A DNA stretch of 64,000 nt from DASRFR01 sp035651455 (GCA_035651455.1 DASRFR010000022.1:1-64000); one strand, 5' to 3'; shown: positions 25,685 through 35,799, numbered from the stretch's first letter. A program made the numbers and translations. The notes: generated from the letters alone by a model not told the origin.

Positions 25685-26548
25685 TCAGGCCACTGTTTCT
25701 CGCGCCCGCAGTGACGACTCCGGGCACCTGCACTCGCTGATCATCTTGCCAAGCATTTCTTTCAGGATTTTGCCCGCTACCGTCGCCGTCACATCGGAGA
25801 TGTCGCGCTTCGGGTTGTATTCGACAAGGTCCGCTCCCACGATCGTTCCGGTAATGGAATGCAGATGTCGAATGGCATCGCGCACCGAAATGCCGCCGGG
25901 CTCGCGATGCGAGACCCCCGGCGCAAACGCTGGGTCGAGCACATCCATATCGAAGGACACATACACCGGGCACCACGTCTTTAATTCCTCAAAAGCCGGC
26001 AGCTTGCGCAATTCGAAGACCTCCACTCCGAATCGCACCGCCTGCTCGCGCTGATGCCCGTTCATCGTGTGAATTCCAACCTGGATGAGTCGTTTGGCCA
26101 GTTTCTCTTCCATGATCCGTGCAAACGGGCACGCGTGCGAATAACGGTTTCCGTCCAGTTCGTCGTACAAGTCGGGATGCGCGTCGAAATGAATGATCGT
26201 CAGATTTGAAAAAGTCTTCGCGAACGCTTTAATGATGGGATAGGTGATCGAGTGGTCCCCTCCCAATACCAGCGGCCGCTGTTTCTGGCGTAGCACATTC
26301 GAAACTGCGCGTTCGATCTCCGCGAATGCGTGTTCGGTCGAAAGGGTTAAGTCCCCGGCATCCTCGAACGCACCGGCAGCTCCAATATCGATTCCGGTTT
26401 CCGACCACGTGTTCGATGCCGGCGATCGTAGCGCTTCGCGTATACGTGGCGGTGCCTCTGCCGCGCCCCTCAGGAAAGAAGAGTTCGCGTCGAACGGGAT
26501 CCCCAGCAACGTCGGTGGTCCCCAACTGATGCCTTGGTTTGAACCCAT
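25685..26548 (-). CDS. agmatinase/arginase-family ureohydrolase
   Basis: I chose ATG 26548 because similarity begins just after it (P-T-L-L-G-I-P-F-D); the open frame to 26719 is not family-like. The 287 residues contain all binuclear manganese motifs: G-G-D-H-S, D-A-H-P-D and S-F-D-M-D-V-L-D-P. Together with the E-P-G-G loop these place it in the SpeB-like branch. The likely reaction is agmatine to putrescine and urea, or hydrolysis of a related guanidino compound. It is the first gene on the minus strand ahead of rpiA. Substrate unproven. Confidence 0.88.
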   Translation of the reverse strand: MGSNQGISWGPPTLLGIPFDANSSFLRGAAEAPPRIREALRSPASNTWSETGIDIGAAGAFEDAGDLTLSTEHAFAEIERAVSNVLRQKQRPLVLGGDHSITYPIIKAFAKTFSNLTIIHFDAHPDLYDELDGNRYSHACPFARIMEEKLAKRLIQVGIHTMNGHQREQAVRFGVEVFELRKLPAFEELKTWCPVYVSFDMDVLDPAFAPGVSHREPGGISVRDAIRHLHSITGTIVGADLVEYNPKRDISDVTATVAGKILKEMLGKMISECRCPESSLRARETVA

Positions 26549-26747
26549 GAATGCTGCCCCGTTAACCCCGATATTACACCCGCTACTCCTTCTGAGACTC
26601 GCGAATGACGGCACGCTGGCGATGCCACTCAGGCTGTGCACATCTTTTAACCGCAATTTCAACTGGTATTCACCTCCCTGCCACCTGCCTCCGCTACGTT
26701 GGGAACGCTTGGGGAACAACTTGCGAACTATTCATTGGAGGACGCAA

Positions 26748-28682
26748 ATGCTCTCACGGAGTTTCCTGGCCAGAGCCAGGCAGCACTTCACAGTTGCCAT
26801 TAGCGTGCTGACTCTCTTGGCCAACCTTGGAGTTCCCACCCCCGCAGCCGCGCAGATCCAGACAGCCACGCCCATTAAGCACGTGGTAATCATCTTTGGG
26901 GAGAATCGTACTTTCGACCACGTCTTCGCCACTTACCAGCCGAAGAGCGGAGAGTCTGTTTCCAACCTGCTTTCGAAACGCATCGTGGATGCCAACGGCA
27001 AGCCGGGCCCCAACTACTCGCTTTCGAACCAGTACCAGGCCGTGGTGAAGGATGTTTTCTCCATCCATCCCACGAATAAGACTCTCTTCGTTCACAACCC
27101 CCCGGTTGTCGCGGGCGGCGCGTCCACGCCCTATTTCGCCAACACCCAGCAGGCAAAACTGACCGAGCGCGGCGCCCTGCCCAGTTCGTACTACCAGTTC
27201 CTGCTGACGGGTGGCACTGGCCTTCCCGCGTACGCCTCGCCTGATACTCGCATTCCCAATGATCTGAGTCTCCCTTCCGGAGTATTTCAACTTACGCCGG
27301 GTGTGGGTTACGACGCCTACGCCAACAGTCCGGTGCATCGCTTCTTCCAGATGTGGCAACAACTCGATTGCAGCGCAGCTTACGCTACCTCCGACAATCC
27401 CAGCGGCTGTCTCTCGGACCTCTTTCCCTACGTGGAAGTGTCCATTGGGGCGGGTAGCGATGGCTCCAGCGGATCGACCGCTCCGCCCACCAGTTTCCTG
27501 TCCACTGGCGAAGGTTCTACCGCAATGGAGTTCTATAACGTCCAGCAGGGGGACGCCCCTTACCTGAAGTTCCTAGCCGACAATTACACGCTGGCTGATA
27601 ATTATCACCAGGCGGTTATGGGCGGTACGGGCGCCAACCATGCGGAGTTCGGCTTCGCCGATGCTATCTGGTACAGCGACGGGAACGGCAATGCGCTGGT
27701 CCCTCCCTCCGAGCAGATTGAGAATCCCAATCCGCAACCCGGAACCAACAACTGGTATACCGAGGACGGCTACGGAAGCGCTAACGGCAGCGGCGGCGGA
27801 AGCTACGTCAATTGCAGCGACCTAAGCCAGCCTGGCGTGCCGCAAGTTACCACCTACTTACAATCACTTCAGACTCCCATCAATACCAACTGCGAGTCCG
27901 GACATTATTACCTGCTCAACAACTACAATCCCGCGTTCAATGGCGATGGATCGTCGTCGCTCGGCCAGTCCCCCTTCACCATCCCTGGCACTTCCGTCCG
28001 CCACATCGGCGACGCCTTGAACGCCGCGCACCTGTCGTGGAAGTACTATGGCGATAGCTGGAACCGTTATCTCTCCGATCCCGAGTTCAAGAACCCCATC
28101 GACACCTACTGCAACATCTGCAATCCCTTCCAGTACGCCACCGACATCATGACCAACCCGACGCAACGGCAACAGCATATCCAGGACTTGGCAAACTTCT
28201 ATGAAGACGTCAAGGCCGGCGAACTGCCTTCTGTTTCCATCATCAAGCCCGGCTGGCCGGTTGACGGCCACCCCGCCTCTTCCAAGCTGGATCTGTTTGA
28301 AGGTTTCACTAGGAAAGTGATCGACGCGGTGCAGGCGAACCCCTCGCTGTGGGCCGACACTGCCATCTTCGTCACCTTCGACGAAGGCGGTGGTTACTAC
28401 GACTCAGGTTACGTTCAGCCGGTCGACTTCTTCGGCGACGGCACCCGCGTGCCACTGATTATCGTGTCTCCGTTCACTACCGGTGGTCACATCTTCCATG
28501 GGTATTCGGATCACGTATCCCTGACGAAGTTCATCGAGCGAAACTTTGGGCTTTCGCCGCTGACGTCGCGCAGCCGCGATAATTACCCTAATCCGCAAAC
28601 CTCGAGCAACAATCCTTATGTGCCCACCAACACCCCAGCGCTTGACGACTTGGTGGATGCATTCACCTTCAGCGGTAAGTAA
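26748..28682 (+). CDS. exported phosphoesterase (phospholipase C / acid phosphatase AcpA family)
   Basis: GGAGG six bases before ATG 26748 sets the start; the frame is open back to 26244 but that is antisense to the ureohydrolase. The 644-residue product has a signal peptide (about 1-36, A-A-A-Q). The PLC/AcpA family signature is I-I-F-G-E-N-R-T-F-D-H-V-F near the mature N-terminus, with G-T-G-A-N-H-A-E-F and V-T-F-D-E-G-G-G-Y-Y-D later supplying metal and substrate ligands. It should hydrolyse phosphoesters or phospholipids outside the cytoplasm. It stands alone. Confidence 0.87.
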   Translation: MLSRSFLARARQHFTVAISVLTLLANLGVPTPAAAQIQTATPIKHVVIIFGENRTFDHVFATYQPKSGESVSNLLSKRIVDANGKPGPNYSLSNQYQAVVKDVFSIHPTNKTLFVHNPPVVAGGASTPYFANTQQAKLTERGALPSSYYQFLLTGGTGLPAYASPDTRIPNDLSLPSGVFQLTPGVGYDAYANSPVHRFFQMWQQLDCSAAYATSDNPSGCLSDLFPYVEVSIGAGSDGSSGSTAPPTSFLSTGEGSTAMEFYNVQQGDAPYLKFLADNYTLADNYHQAVMGGTGANHAEFGFADAIWYSDGNGNALVPPSEQIENPNPQPGTNNWYTEDGYGSANGSGGGSYVNCSDLSQPGVPQVTTYLQSLQTPINTNCESGHYYLLNNYNPAFNGDGSSSLGQSPFTIPGTSVRHIGDALNAAHLSWKYYGDSWNRYLSDPEFKNPIDTYCNICNPFQYATDIMTNPTQRQQHIQDLANFYEDVKAGELPSVSIIKPGWPVDGHPASSKLDLFEGFTRKVIDAVQANPSLWADTAIFVTFDEGGGYYDSGYVQPVDFFGDGTRVPLIIVSPFTTGGHIFHGYSDHVSLTKFIERNFGLSPLTSRSRDNYPNPQTSSNNPYVPTNTPALDDLVDAFTFSGK

Positions 28683-28885
28683 CGGGTTGCTGTAAGCCAG
28701 AACCGGGGGGAGTCCGAGTCTGGCAAAACGCGCACTGGGCCGGCGGAGTCGGGAGAAGCTTCCCGCCAAGGCTGGCTTCAGTGTTTTTTGCGGAAACCTG
28801 TGCCTTGCGCATCTCTTTGCGGTGCTTTGCTTTGCCTCGAATCCTCCACGCCGCCTCTCTCATCCATTATGCTAGTAGTGCATCT

Positions 28886-31372
28886 ATGGCCACTCAGGAA
28901 CTGAAGCCCGGCAATGCCGCCGTTTTGGAGGCAGCCTCTCCCGAGCGCGAACGTGTCTTCGAACCGTTTCGCCGCTGGGGATACCTCGAAGCCGACCTCG
29001 ACCCCCTCGGCTTTCTTCGCCCACAGCCGCATCCCGAACTCGCAGGCGATGGCGCTCTCGCCCGCGAAGCGCGCCACGTTTACTGCGGAACCATCGGCGT
29101 AGAATTCGCGCACATCACCAGTCCCGAGCGTCGCCGCTGGATTAGCGATCGCATGGAGAGCACTCCGGCGGTTGTCGATCAGCAGCGCGCGCTCGATCTC
29201 CTGATCCGCGCGGAAATGTTTGAACAGGTGCTGCAGCAGCGTTATCTGGGCAGCAAACGCTTTTCCCTCGAGGGCGTGACCGCGCTTCTTCCTCTTCTTG
29301 ACGAGGCTCTCGACACCGCCGCCCAGCGTGGCGCGATCGAATTGGTGTTGGGCATGAGCCACCGCGGGCGCCTCAACGTGATTTGGAATGTCGTCAACCG
29401 CCCCGCGGAAGAAATCTTTGCCAGCTTTGAAGATGTTGATCCGCGCAGTGTTCTCGGCGGCGGTGACGTGAAATATCACATTGGCGCTACCGGCGAATAC
29501 ACCGCTCGCAGCGGCGGCAAGGTTCACATTCATCTGGTTTCAAATCCAAGCCATCTTGAAGCGGTGGATCCCGTCACTGTCGGCCGCACGCGCGCCAAGC
29601 AAGATCGCGCTGGCGATGGCGGAAAGCAGAAGTTCCTGCCGATCCTGGTTCACGGCGATGCCGCCTTCGCCGGGCAGGGCATACTCGCTGAGACGCTGAA
29701 CTATGCTGACCTCAAGGGATACACCGTCGGCGGCACCATCCACGTGATCGTGAATAATCTTCTCGGATTTACCACTCGCTGCGAGGAGGAGCATTCTTCG
29801 CGCTTTGCCGCCCAGATCGCCCGCCGCCAGTCGATTCCCATCTTCCACGTTAACGCGGAGGACGTCGATGCAGTATTGCGCGTAGCCCGCATCGCGACTG
29901 AGTATCGCTACAGGTTCGGCACCGACGTTGTCGTCGATATCATTGGTTATCGCCGCCACGGGCACAGCGAAGTCGAGGATCCCACCGTCACCCAGCCACA
30001 GCTTTACAAGGAAATCAAAGCCCATGCTCCGCTGTGGGAGATCTATGCCGAAGACATCGATGCCGCCGACGTACAGGCCAAGGTTGATTCGGTTAAGGTC
30101 GAGTTGGATGCCGCGCAAAAGCGTGCCGAGTCTCTGAAGAAAAAGCCCATCATGCGCGATCTCCCCTCTTATTGGGATGGTTTCGACGGCGGTTGCTATA
30201 AGCCGGAGTACGAGATCGAAACTGGGGTTTCACAGGATGAGCTGCAGGAAGTCACCGCGCGTCTTACTGAATACCCCGCCGACTTCCATATCCATCCCAA
30301 GATTAAAAAGCTGCTGGAGCAGCGTTCCGAAATGGGTAATGGAAAACGCCCCGTGGATTACGGCATGGGCGAAGCATTGGCCTTTGCCACCCTCGTCCGC
30401 CAGGGTGTGCCAATCCGCATGAGCGGGCAGGACAGCCGTCGCGGTACTTTCAACCAGCGCCATTCCGTCCTCATCGACATCGAGAACGAGCAGGAGTATG
30501 TGCCCCTGCAGCACATCGCCTCTGACCAGGCCCGTTGCGAGATATACAACTCGACGCTTTCCGAGGCGGGGGTGCTCGGGTTTGAGTACGGCTACAGCCG
30601 CGATTATCCCGAGGCCCTGGTTTTGTGGGAAGCGCAATTCGGTGACTTTGCCAATGTCGCCCAGGCCATGATCGATCAGTTCGTCAGCGCCGGGGAAGAC
30701 AAGTGGGGGTTGCTGTCCGGTCTCACCCTGCTTCTGCCGCACGGCTACGAGGGCCAGGGCCCGGAGCACTCGAGCGCTCGCATCGAACGCTATCTGCAGT
30801 TGGCCGCTCGCGACAATTTCCAGATCTGCCAGCCGTCAAACGCGGCCCAGTACTTTCATTTGCTCCGGCGCCAGGCGCTGCGCCACTGGCGCAAGCCGCT
30901 GATTGTCTTCACTCCCAAGAGCATGCTGCGGCATCCCGACGCGTCGTCCCCTGTCGAGGACTTTTCCCACGAACGCTTCCTCAAGGTTGTGCCTGACACG
31001 CAAGTGACTCATCCCAACCGCATCCTCATTTGTACGGGGAAGATTGGTCACGAACTTCAGGTCGAGCGCCGGAAACGCAAAGACCAGTCCACCGCCATCG
31101 TTTTTCTCGACCAGCTGTATCCCTTCCCTGAGGTGGACCTCGTTGCGGAGTTCGAGCGCCACAAGTCCGCTCGCGACATCGTTTGGGTCCAGGAAGAGCC
31201 GGCGAACATGGGAGCTCTGTTTTATGTGGTGCCGCGTCTGCGGCGCCTGGCTCGCGACCGCCACGTGCTCACGGTGAAGCGCTCGGCCAGCGCCAGCCCG
31301 GCCACCGGCTCGGCCAAGGCTCATGAAGTCGAGCAGAAGACTCTCATCAGCTTGGCCTTCACCAAGAATTAA
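28886..31372 (+). CDS. sucA: 2-oxoglutarate dehydrogenase E1 component, short N-terminus
   Basis: This thiamine-diphosphate enzyme decarboxylates 2-oxoglutarate in the TCA cycle. From ATG 28886 the protein is 828 residues, against about 930 for E. coli SucA. Family blocks are clear: N-L-D-P-L-G-like L-D-P-L-G, Y-C-G-T-I-G-V-E-F, G-M-S-H-R-G-R-L-N, H-G-D-A-A-F-A-G-Q-G, G-H-S-E-V-E-D-P and L-L-P-H-G-Y-E-G-Q-G-P-E-H-S-S. The N-terminal E2-docking peptide of classical SucA is absent. No sucB or lpd follows. Its stop touches the stop of maeB on the other strand with no gap. Confidence 0.94.
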   Translation: MATQELKPGNAAVLEAASPERERVFEPFRRWGYLEADLDPLGFLRPQPHPELAGDGALAREARHVYCGTIGVEFAHITSPERRRWISDRMESTPAVVDQQRALDLLIRAEMFEQVLQQRYLGSKRFSLEGVTALLPLLDEALDTAAQRGAIELVLGMSHRGRLNVIWNVVNRPAEEIFASFEDVDPRSVLGGGDVKYHIGATGEYTARSGGKVHIHLVSNPSHLEAVDPVTVGRTRAKQDRAGDGGKQKFLPILVHGDAAFAGQGILAETLNYADLKGYTVGGTIHVIVNNLLGFTTRCEEEHSSRFAAQIARRQSIPIFHVNAEDVDAVLRVARIATEYRYRFGTDVVVDIIGYRRHGHSEVEDPTVTQPQLYKEIKAHAPLWEIYAEDIDAADVQAKVDSVKVELDAAQKRAESLKKKPIMRDLPSYWDGFDGGCYKPEYEIETGVSQDELQEVTARLTEYPADFHIHPKIKKLLEQRSEMGNGKRPVDYGMGEALAFATLVRQGVPIRMSGQDSRRGTFNQRHSVLIDIENEQEYVPLQHIASDQARCEIYNSTLSEAGVLGFEYGYSRDYPEALVLWEAQFGDFANVAQAMIDQFVSAGEDKWGLLSGLTLLLPHGYEGQGPEHSSARIERYLQLAARDNFQICQPSNAAQYFHLLRRQALRHWRKPLIVFTPKSMLRHPDASSPVEDFSHERFLKVVPDTQVTHPNRILICTGKIGHELQVERRKRKDQSTAIVFLDQLYPFPEVDLVAEFERHKSARDIVWVQEEPANMGALFYVVPRLRRLARDRHVLTVKRSASASPATGSAKAHEVEQKTLISLAFTKN

Positions 31373-33676
31373 TCAATCCGCCGCTGCAAAGGCCTTGCGT
31401 GTTTCCGTCAGCGGCGCTCCTGATCCATTGTGCTGTGCGTCGACCACGGCGATCGCGGTGATATTCACTACATCTTCGGTCTCCGCGCCTCGTGGCAGCA
31501 CGTACGCAGGTTTACTCAGGCCCATCAGGATGGGACCAATCGCCTCCGCTCCGCCCACCCGCATCAGCAGCTTGTAAGCGATGTTGGCTGAATTCAGATC
31601 CGGAAAGATCAGAACGTTAGCCTTGCCTTTTAAGGTCGTAAAGGGATAATCGCGCTCCAGGATTTCCGGTACTACTGCGGCGTCGGCCATCATCTCCCCA
31701 TCGATGATCAGCCCCGGATCGCGTTGCTTCACGATCTCCGTGGCCCGCCGGACCTTGTCGCATTGCGGATGCTTGGTGCTGCCAAAGTTCGAGAACGAAA
31801 GCATGGCCACGCGCGGCACCACGTCGAAGCGCCGTGCTGCATCCGCGGCGCACAATGCGATTTCCGCCAGGTCCTCTGCATTCGGCTCAATGTTCACTGA
31901 GCAATCGGCCAGGAACAGCATGTCCCGCTTGCGCGTGACCAGCGCATACAAGCCGGAAACCTTGTGCACCCCTTCTTTCACCTTGATGACCTGCAGCGCC
32001 GGCCGGATGGTGTCCGGGTAATGCTGGGTCACCCCCGAAACCAGCGCATCCGCATCACACATGTGCACCATCAGGGATCCGAAAATGTTCCGGTTGTTGA
32101 TGAGTTCGCTGGCCTCGGAGAAGGTGACCCCCCGCCGCTGCCGAAGTTGGTAAAACTCCTGTGCGTACGCCGCGCGCCACGCCGACTTCAACGGATCGAC
32201 CACGTCCATCCCCTGCAGCGAAAGTCCCAATGCCGCCGCTCGGGCGTGGATCTGGCCTTCATCGCCCAGCAAGATGGGTCGCGCAATCTTCTCGTCCACC
32301 AGGATGTGCGAGGCGCGCAGGATTTTGTCGTTCTCGCCTTCGGGAAAAACCACCCGCTTGGGCGTGGCCTGCGCCTTGTGAATCACGATGCGCATGACTT
32401 CCTGCGCCTTGCCCAAGCGCTTCTCTAACTGTTCGCGGTAATCGGCCATGTCGACCGGTTCCTGTGCAACTCCGCTCTCCATGGCGGCTCTGGCGACCGC
32501 CGATGCTTCCCACACCAGGACCCGTGGATCGAAGGGTTTGGGAATGATGTAGTCCGGTCCGAAGTGCAGGCGGTCCACCCCATAAGCGCGACAAACAGAG
32601 TCGGGGACATCCTCCTTCGCCAATTGCGCCAATGCTTTCGTGGCTGCCAGTTTCATGTCTTCGTTGATCGCGGTTGCATGCACATCTAGCGCGCCCCGGA
32701 AAATGAAAGGAAAACCCAAAACGTTGTTCACCTGGTTGGGATAATCAGAACGCCCGGTCGCCACGATGATGTCGTTGCGCGCCGCTTTGGCTTCTTCGTA
32801 ACTGATCTCGGGATCCGGGTTCGCCATGGCAAACAGGATGGGGCGCGCGCCCATCGACTTCAACATCGCCGCCGTGAAAGCTCCTTTGCCGGAGAGTCCC
32901 GCCAATACATCCGCGCCTTCCACCACCTCGGCTAGCGTGCGCAGCGACGTTGGCTGGGCGAAGCGGTCCTTATACGGATTCATCCCCTGCGTACGACCCT
33001 TGTAGATCACGCCCTTCGTGTCGCACAGAAATATGTTTTCCCGCTTCACGCCCAGGCGCACGTAGTGCTCAGCGCAGGCAATGCCCGATGCGCCCGCTCC
33101 GTTGAAAACAACTTTGATCTTCGAAATATCCTTGCCCACTACTTCCAGGGCGTTCAGCAGTGCCGCTCCGGAGATGATCGCTGTTCCATGCTGGTCGTCA
33201 TGGAAAACCGGGATTTTCATCGTCCGCTTGAGGGTCTCCTCGATGTAAAAGCATTCGGGTGCCTTGATGTCCTCAAGATTAATGCCGCCAAATGTGGGTT
33301 CCAGCAGTTGGCACACTTTAATGATCTCGTCCGGATCGTGGGTGTCGAGTTCAATGTCAAAAACATCCACATCGGCGAACCTCTTGAACAGGACTCCCTT
33401 GCCTTCCATCACTGGCTTGCCTGCCAGTGCGCCTATATCTCCCAGTCCAAGCACGGCAGTCCCGTTGCTGATCACCGCCACCAGGTTTCCGCGCGCCGTG
33501 TATTTGAAGGCATCGTGCGGGTTTTTCTGGATCTCCAGGCAGGGCTCGGCAACGCCGGGAGTGTAGGCCAAACTCAAATCCCTCTGTGTCCGGCACGGCT
33601 TGGTTGGCGTGACTTCAATTTTGCCCGGCTTGGTTCCCAAGTGGTACTCCAGGGCGGCTTGCTTGGAGATGATCAT
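31373..33676 (-). CDS. maeB: NADP-type malic enzyme fused to phosphotransacetylase domain
   Basis: ATG 33676 has AAGGAG at good spacing; the frame continues to 33772 without one. The 767-residue protein has an N-terminal malic enzyme half (about 1-430). Its motifs include Y-T-P-G-V-A-E-P-C, H-D-D-Q-H-G-T-A and the nucleotide motif F-N-G-A-G-A-S-G-I-A. A C-terminal PTA-like half (about 435-767; V-F-P-E-G-E-N-D-K-I-L-R) follows. In known MaeB proteins this half is regulatory, binding acetyl-CoA, rather than catalytic. It converts malate to pyruvate plus CO2 and reduced cofactor. Confidence 0.96.
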   Translation of the reverse strand: MIISKQAALEYHLGTKPGKIEVTPTKPCRTQRDLSLAYTPGVAEPCLEIQKNPHDAFKYTARGNLVAVISNGTAVLGLGDIGALAGKPVMEGKGVLFKRFADVDVFDIELDTHDPDEIIKVCQLLEPTFGGINLEDIKAPECFYIEETLKRTMKIPVFHDDQHGTAIISGAALLNALEVVGKDISKIKVVFNGAGASGIACAEHYVRLGVKRENIFLCDTKGVIYKGRTQGMNPYKDRFAQPTSLRTLAEVVEGADVLAGLSGKGAFTAAMLKSMGARPILFAMANPDPEISYEEAKAARNDIIVATGRSDYPNQVNNVLGFPFIFRGALDVHATAINEDMKLAATKALAQLAKEDVPDSVCRAYGVDRLHFGPDYIIPKPFDPRVLVWEASAVARAAMESGVAQEPVDMADYREQLEKRLGKAQEVMRIVIHKAQATPKRVVFPEGENDKILRASHILVDEKIARPILLGDEGQIHARAAALGLSLQGMDVVDPLKSAWRAAYAQEFYQLRQRRGVTFSEASELINNRNIFGSLMVHMCDADALVSGVTQHYPDTIRPALQVIKVKEGVHKVSGLYALVTRKRDMLFLADCSVNIEPNAEDLAEIALCAADAARRFDVVPRVAMLSFSNFGSTKHPQCDKVRRATEIVKQRDPGLIIDGEMMADAAVVPEILERDYPFTTLKGKANVLIFPDLNSANIAYKLLMRVGGAEAIGPILMGLSKPAYVLPRGAETEDVVNITAIAVVDAQHNGSGAPLTETRKAFAAAD

Positions 33677-33804
33677 GGCTCCTTCTTTCCTCCGTGCGTC
33701 TCGCGGCGCGGCAATCGCCGTTTCAAGCGGAACCGGCGAGGGCACACGGGTATCCCAGACCCGCAATTTCATTGTTGGCGGGACTAACCGGGCTGTATGT
33801 GAGC

Positions 33805-33828
33805 CGGGTCACCCGGTCAGGTGACCCG
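33805..33828. promoter_or_regulatory. perfect inverted repeat CGGGTCACC-N6-GGTGACCCG
   Basis: Nine-base perfect arms around a six-base spacer, in the gap between maeB and the YbaK-like gene and about 130 bp upstream of the maeB start. There is no T run on either side, so an operator for a dimeric regulator fits better than a terminator. Confidence 0.45.
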
Positions 33829-33927
33829 TAGAAGTGCCTGGTGCGATATGCGCCGTTGGCAGCCGGAGCGGGCGACGCGCCAGTCCGCGGGCACGGACTC
33901 CGGTGGTCACGGCTTCCAGCTTGCCGG

Positions 33928-34410
33928 TTATGCAACCTGCGCGGTCGCCCGTATTGCCAGTTTCAGCACGACCGGATGCACCAGCCTCTGCAAGTCTGCC
34001 CAGCGCATGCGGATCAGTTCGCGATGCGTGCCTGCATTGAACGCCACTTCCTCATCACGCGTGAGCGTCTCGTCCGCATACACCGTCATACCGTACAAAT
34101 TGCCGAATGGCGGCATCGCTCCTGTCTCGCAGTCCGGGAAGCGGTCACGGAATTCCTGCTCGCTTGCCAACTCCACGCTCTTGGCTTCCGCTGCTCTTTT
34201 TAATTGCAAAAGATCTACCTGGCACGACGCCGGAACCACCGCCATGGCCAATGCGTTGTCAACTTTCAATATGACCGTTTTCGCCAGTTCCTGCCCGGGG
34301 ATATGCGCGAGCGCGGCAATACCCTGGGCGGTGTAGGCCAGTGAATGTGTAATTACGATGTACTTGGTGTGATAGGTATCCAGGAAGTCTTTAATCCTGC
34401 TGAGTGACAT
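33928..34410 (-). CDS. YbaK/EbsC-type aminoacyl-tRNA deacylase
   Basis: The 160-residue protein has the YbaK/ProX fold. V-I-T-H-S-L-A-Y-T-A-Q leads into the conserved lysine in E-L-A-K-T-V-I-L-K, and the G-A-M-P-P-F-G motif and the final T-H-R-E-L-I-R-M strand follow. Such enzymes clear mischarged tRNA, for example Cys- or Ala-tRNA(Pro), in trans. Some members bind other ligands, so the exact substrate is unknown. It is a single gene. Confidence 0.85.
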   Translation of the reverse strand: MSLSRIKDFLDTYHTKYIVITHSLAYTAQGIAALAHIPGQELAKTVILKVDNALAMAVVPASCQVDLLQLKRAAEAKSVELASEQEFRDRFPDCETGAMPPFGNLYGMTVYADETLTRDEEVAFNAGTHRELIRMRWADLQRLVHPVVLKLAIRATAQVA

Positions 34411-34603
34411 GAACTTTACCTCGTTTCTGCTGAACCGTCCCTTAGGACTCGAAAGCGTATTCGACCACCCTTGTCCCGCGGAAATCCCTCGAATGCCGGG
34501 ATACTTCTCCCAGGGAGCCAGCCTCGTGTGCCTGTGGCGAATCCTATGTAGCGCGGCTTCGTCGTTTCCTGAAATCAGCCCGCGTCAGTTCGGCGTTGAT
34601 TAG

Positions 34604-35089
34604 CTATTCCCTCGTTGGAATGAGTTGCGCCACGTTCTTGCTGTGGCAGGCCTCGCACATCATTTGCCCTTCGATCTGGTTGAGATGTTGTTGCACATCC
34701 ATGGCCGCGCGGCTCTTGCCTTCATCCGAGTTCTGTCTTTCGGCATAGCTCAGTAAGTCTTCGAGAAGTCGCAATTGTCGTGATACCTGTTGTCGAACGC
34801 CCGGGTCGGAAAGATCGATGCGAGCGCTATCGATCCCCGCTTCTTTGACCCGCTCTTCCAGCGATTTGAGTTCAGCCCGGTTCGCAACGGCGACCTCCAT
34901 CGGCAATACGCGGATCTCGGCGCGGCGCCACATCATGACGCCATCCGTGCCCATCCGTGGAAGCCCTGCGTGCTCGCTGAGTTGATTGAAATATTCAGGG
35001 TGGGTCGAGGTTTGCGATACGGACGCCGCTCCTGCCAGTGCCGCAACAATCACGGCGCACAATGCAACCAGGAAGATCGAGGTGCGCAT
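34604..35089 (-). CDS. small exported CxxCH (c-type haem-binding) protein
   Basis: GGAGG sits upstream of ATG 35089; a longer frame to 35428 is not coding-like. The 161 residues begin with a signal peptide (about 1-22). A helical body follows (L-K-S-L-E-E-R-V-K; V-R-Q-Q-V-S-R-Q-L-R-L-L-E-D-L-L). Near the end a single C-E-A-C-H (about 147-151) allows covalent haem attachment in the periplasm. It has a cytochrome-c'-like helical look, but the family is not assigned. No partner gene is adjacent. Confidence 0.7.
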   Translation of the reverse strand: MRTSIFLVALCAVIVAALAGAASVSQTSTHPEYFNQLSEHAGLPRMGTDGVMMWRRAEIRVLPMEVAVANRAELKSLEERVKEAGIDSARIDLSDPGVRQQVSRQLRLLEDLLSYAERQNSDEGKSRAAMDVQQHLNQIEGQMMCEACHSKNVAQLIPTRE

Positions 35090-35304
35090 ACTACACCTCC
35101 TCTGTTGCGGTAAACACCTTTCCAGTTTAATTGTCGGCCAGCGGCGCAGCCCGGCAAGTGCAACGCGCACAGCCGCGTGTGACACCGCGTGCACGTGCCT
35201 TGTTGATCTGCATCCAGGCCGCGCGCCGTCTCGGCTTTCAGCGACCTCAACCGGACGGAGCGGAACGGGTTCCCGCTTCGCCCCCGTACCGTTGCTCGGC
35301 AGGT

Positions 35305-35736
35305 CTAGTGGTTCGCCTTGTTTTCCTTCTGCAATTTGAGTGAAGCCGAGTTCATGCAGTAGCGCAGTCCCGTCGGCTTCGGGCCGTCTTCGAATACATG
35401 TCCCAGGTGCGCCCCGCAGCGTGCGCACCGCGCTTCCACGCGAGTCATGCCGTAGGAACGGTCGGTGTGCTCCTCAACGTTCTCCCGCCGGACCGGCTCA
35501 TAGAAACTCGGCCATCCCGTGCCGGAATCGAATTTCGTTTCCGAACTGAAAAGCGGCTCGCCGCAGCATCGGCATAGATAAGTGCCGGAATCCTTTGTGT
35601 TCCAGTACTCGCCGGTGAAGGCCCGTTCCGTGCCCGCTTCCCGGGTTACGTGATACTGCTCGGGGCTTAAGTCCTTGCGCCACTGTTCATCGCTCTTGAC
35701 TACCTTCTTCGCCTTCTCTGAAGTCTGTTCCGTCAT
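35305..35736 (-). CDS. msrB: peptide methionine (R)-S-oxide reductase
   Basis: The 143-residue MsrB repairs R-methionine sulfoxide. It shows the substrate motif G-T-G-W-P-S-F, the two zinc pairs C-R-C-C-G and C-A-R-C-G, and the catalytic C in R-Y-C-M-N-S. These are typical of cytosolic MsrB, with no signal peptide. It stands alone; msrA was not seen. Confidence 0.96.
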   Translation of the reverse strand: MTEQTSEKAKKVVKSDEQWRKDLSPEQYHVTREAGTERAFTGEYWNTKDSGTYLCRCCGEPLFSSETKFDSGTGWPSFYEPVRRENVEEHTDRSYGMTRVEARCARCGAHLGHVFEDGPKPTGLRYCMNSASLKLQKENKANH

Positions 35737-35799
35737 TTAAATTCCTCAATGCATTAGATGAATGTATGTGTCGAAAGTGACAGCGCCTTCGCTGTCCCC

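Noticed and set aside
26244..26747. Long upstream extension of the phosphoesterase frame
   Set aside because: It is antisense to the ureohydrolase, and a strong ribosome site plus signal peptide mark the start at 26748.
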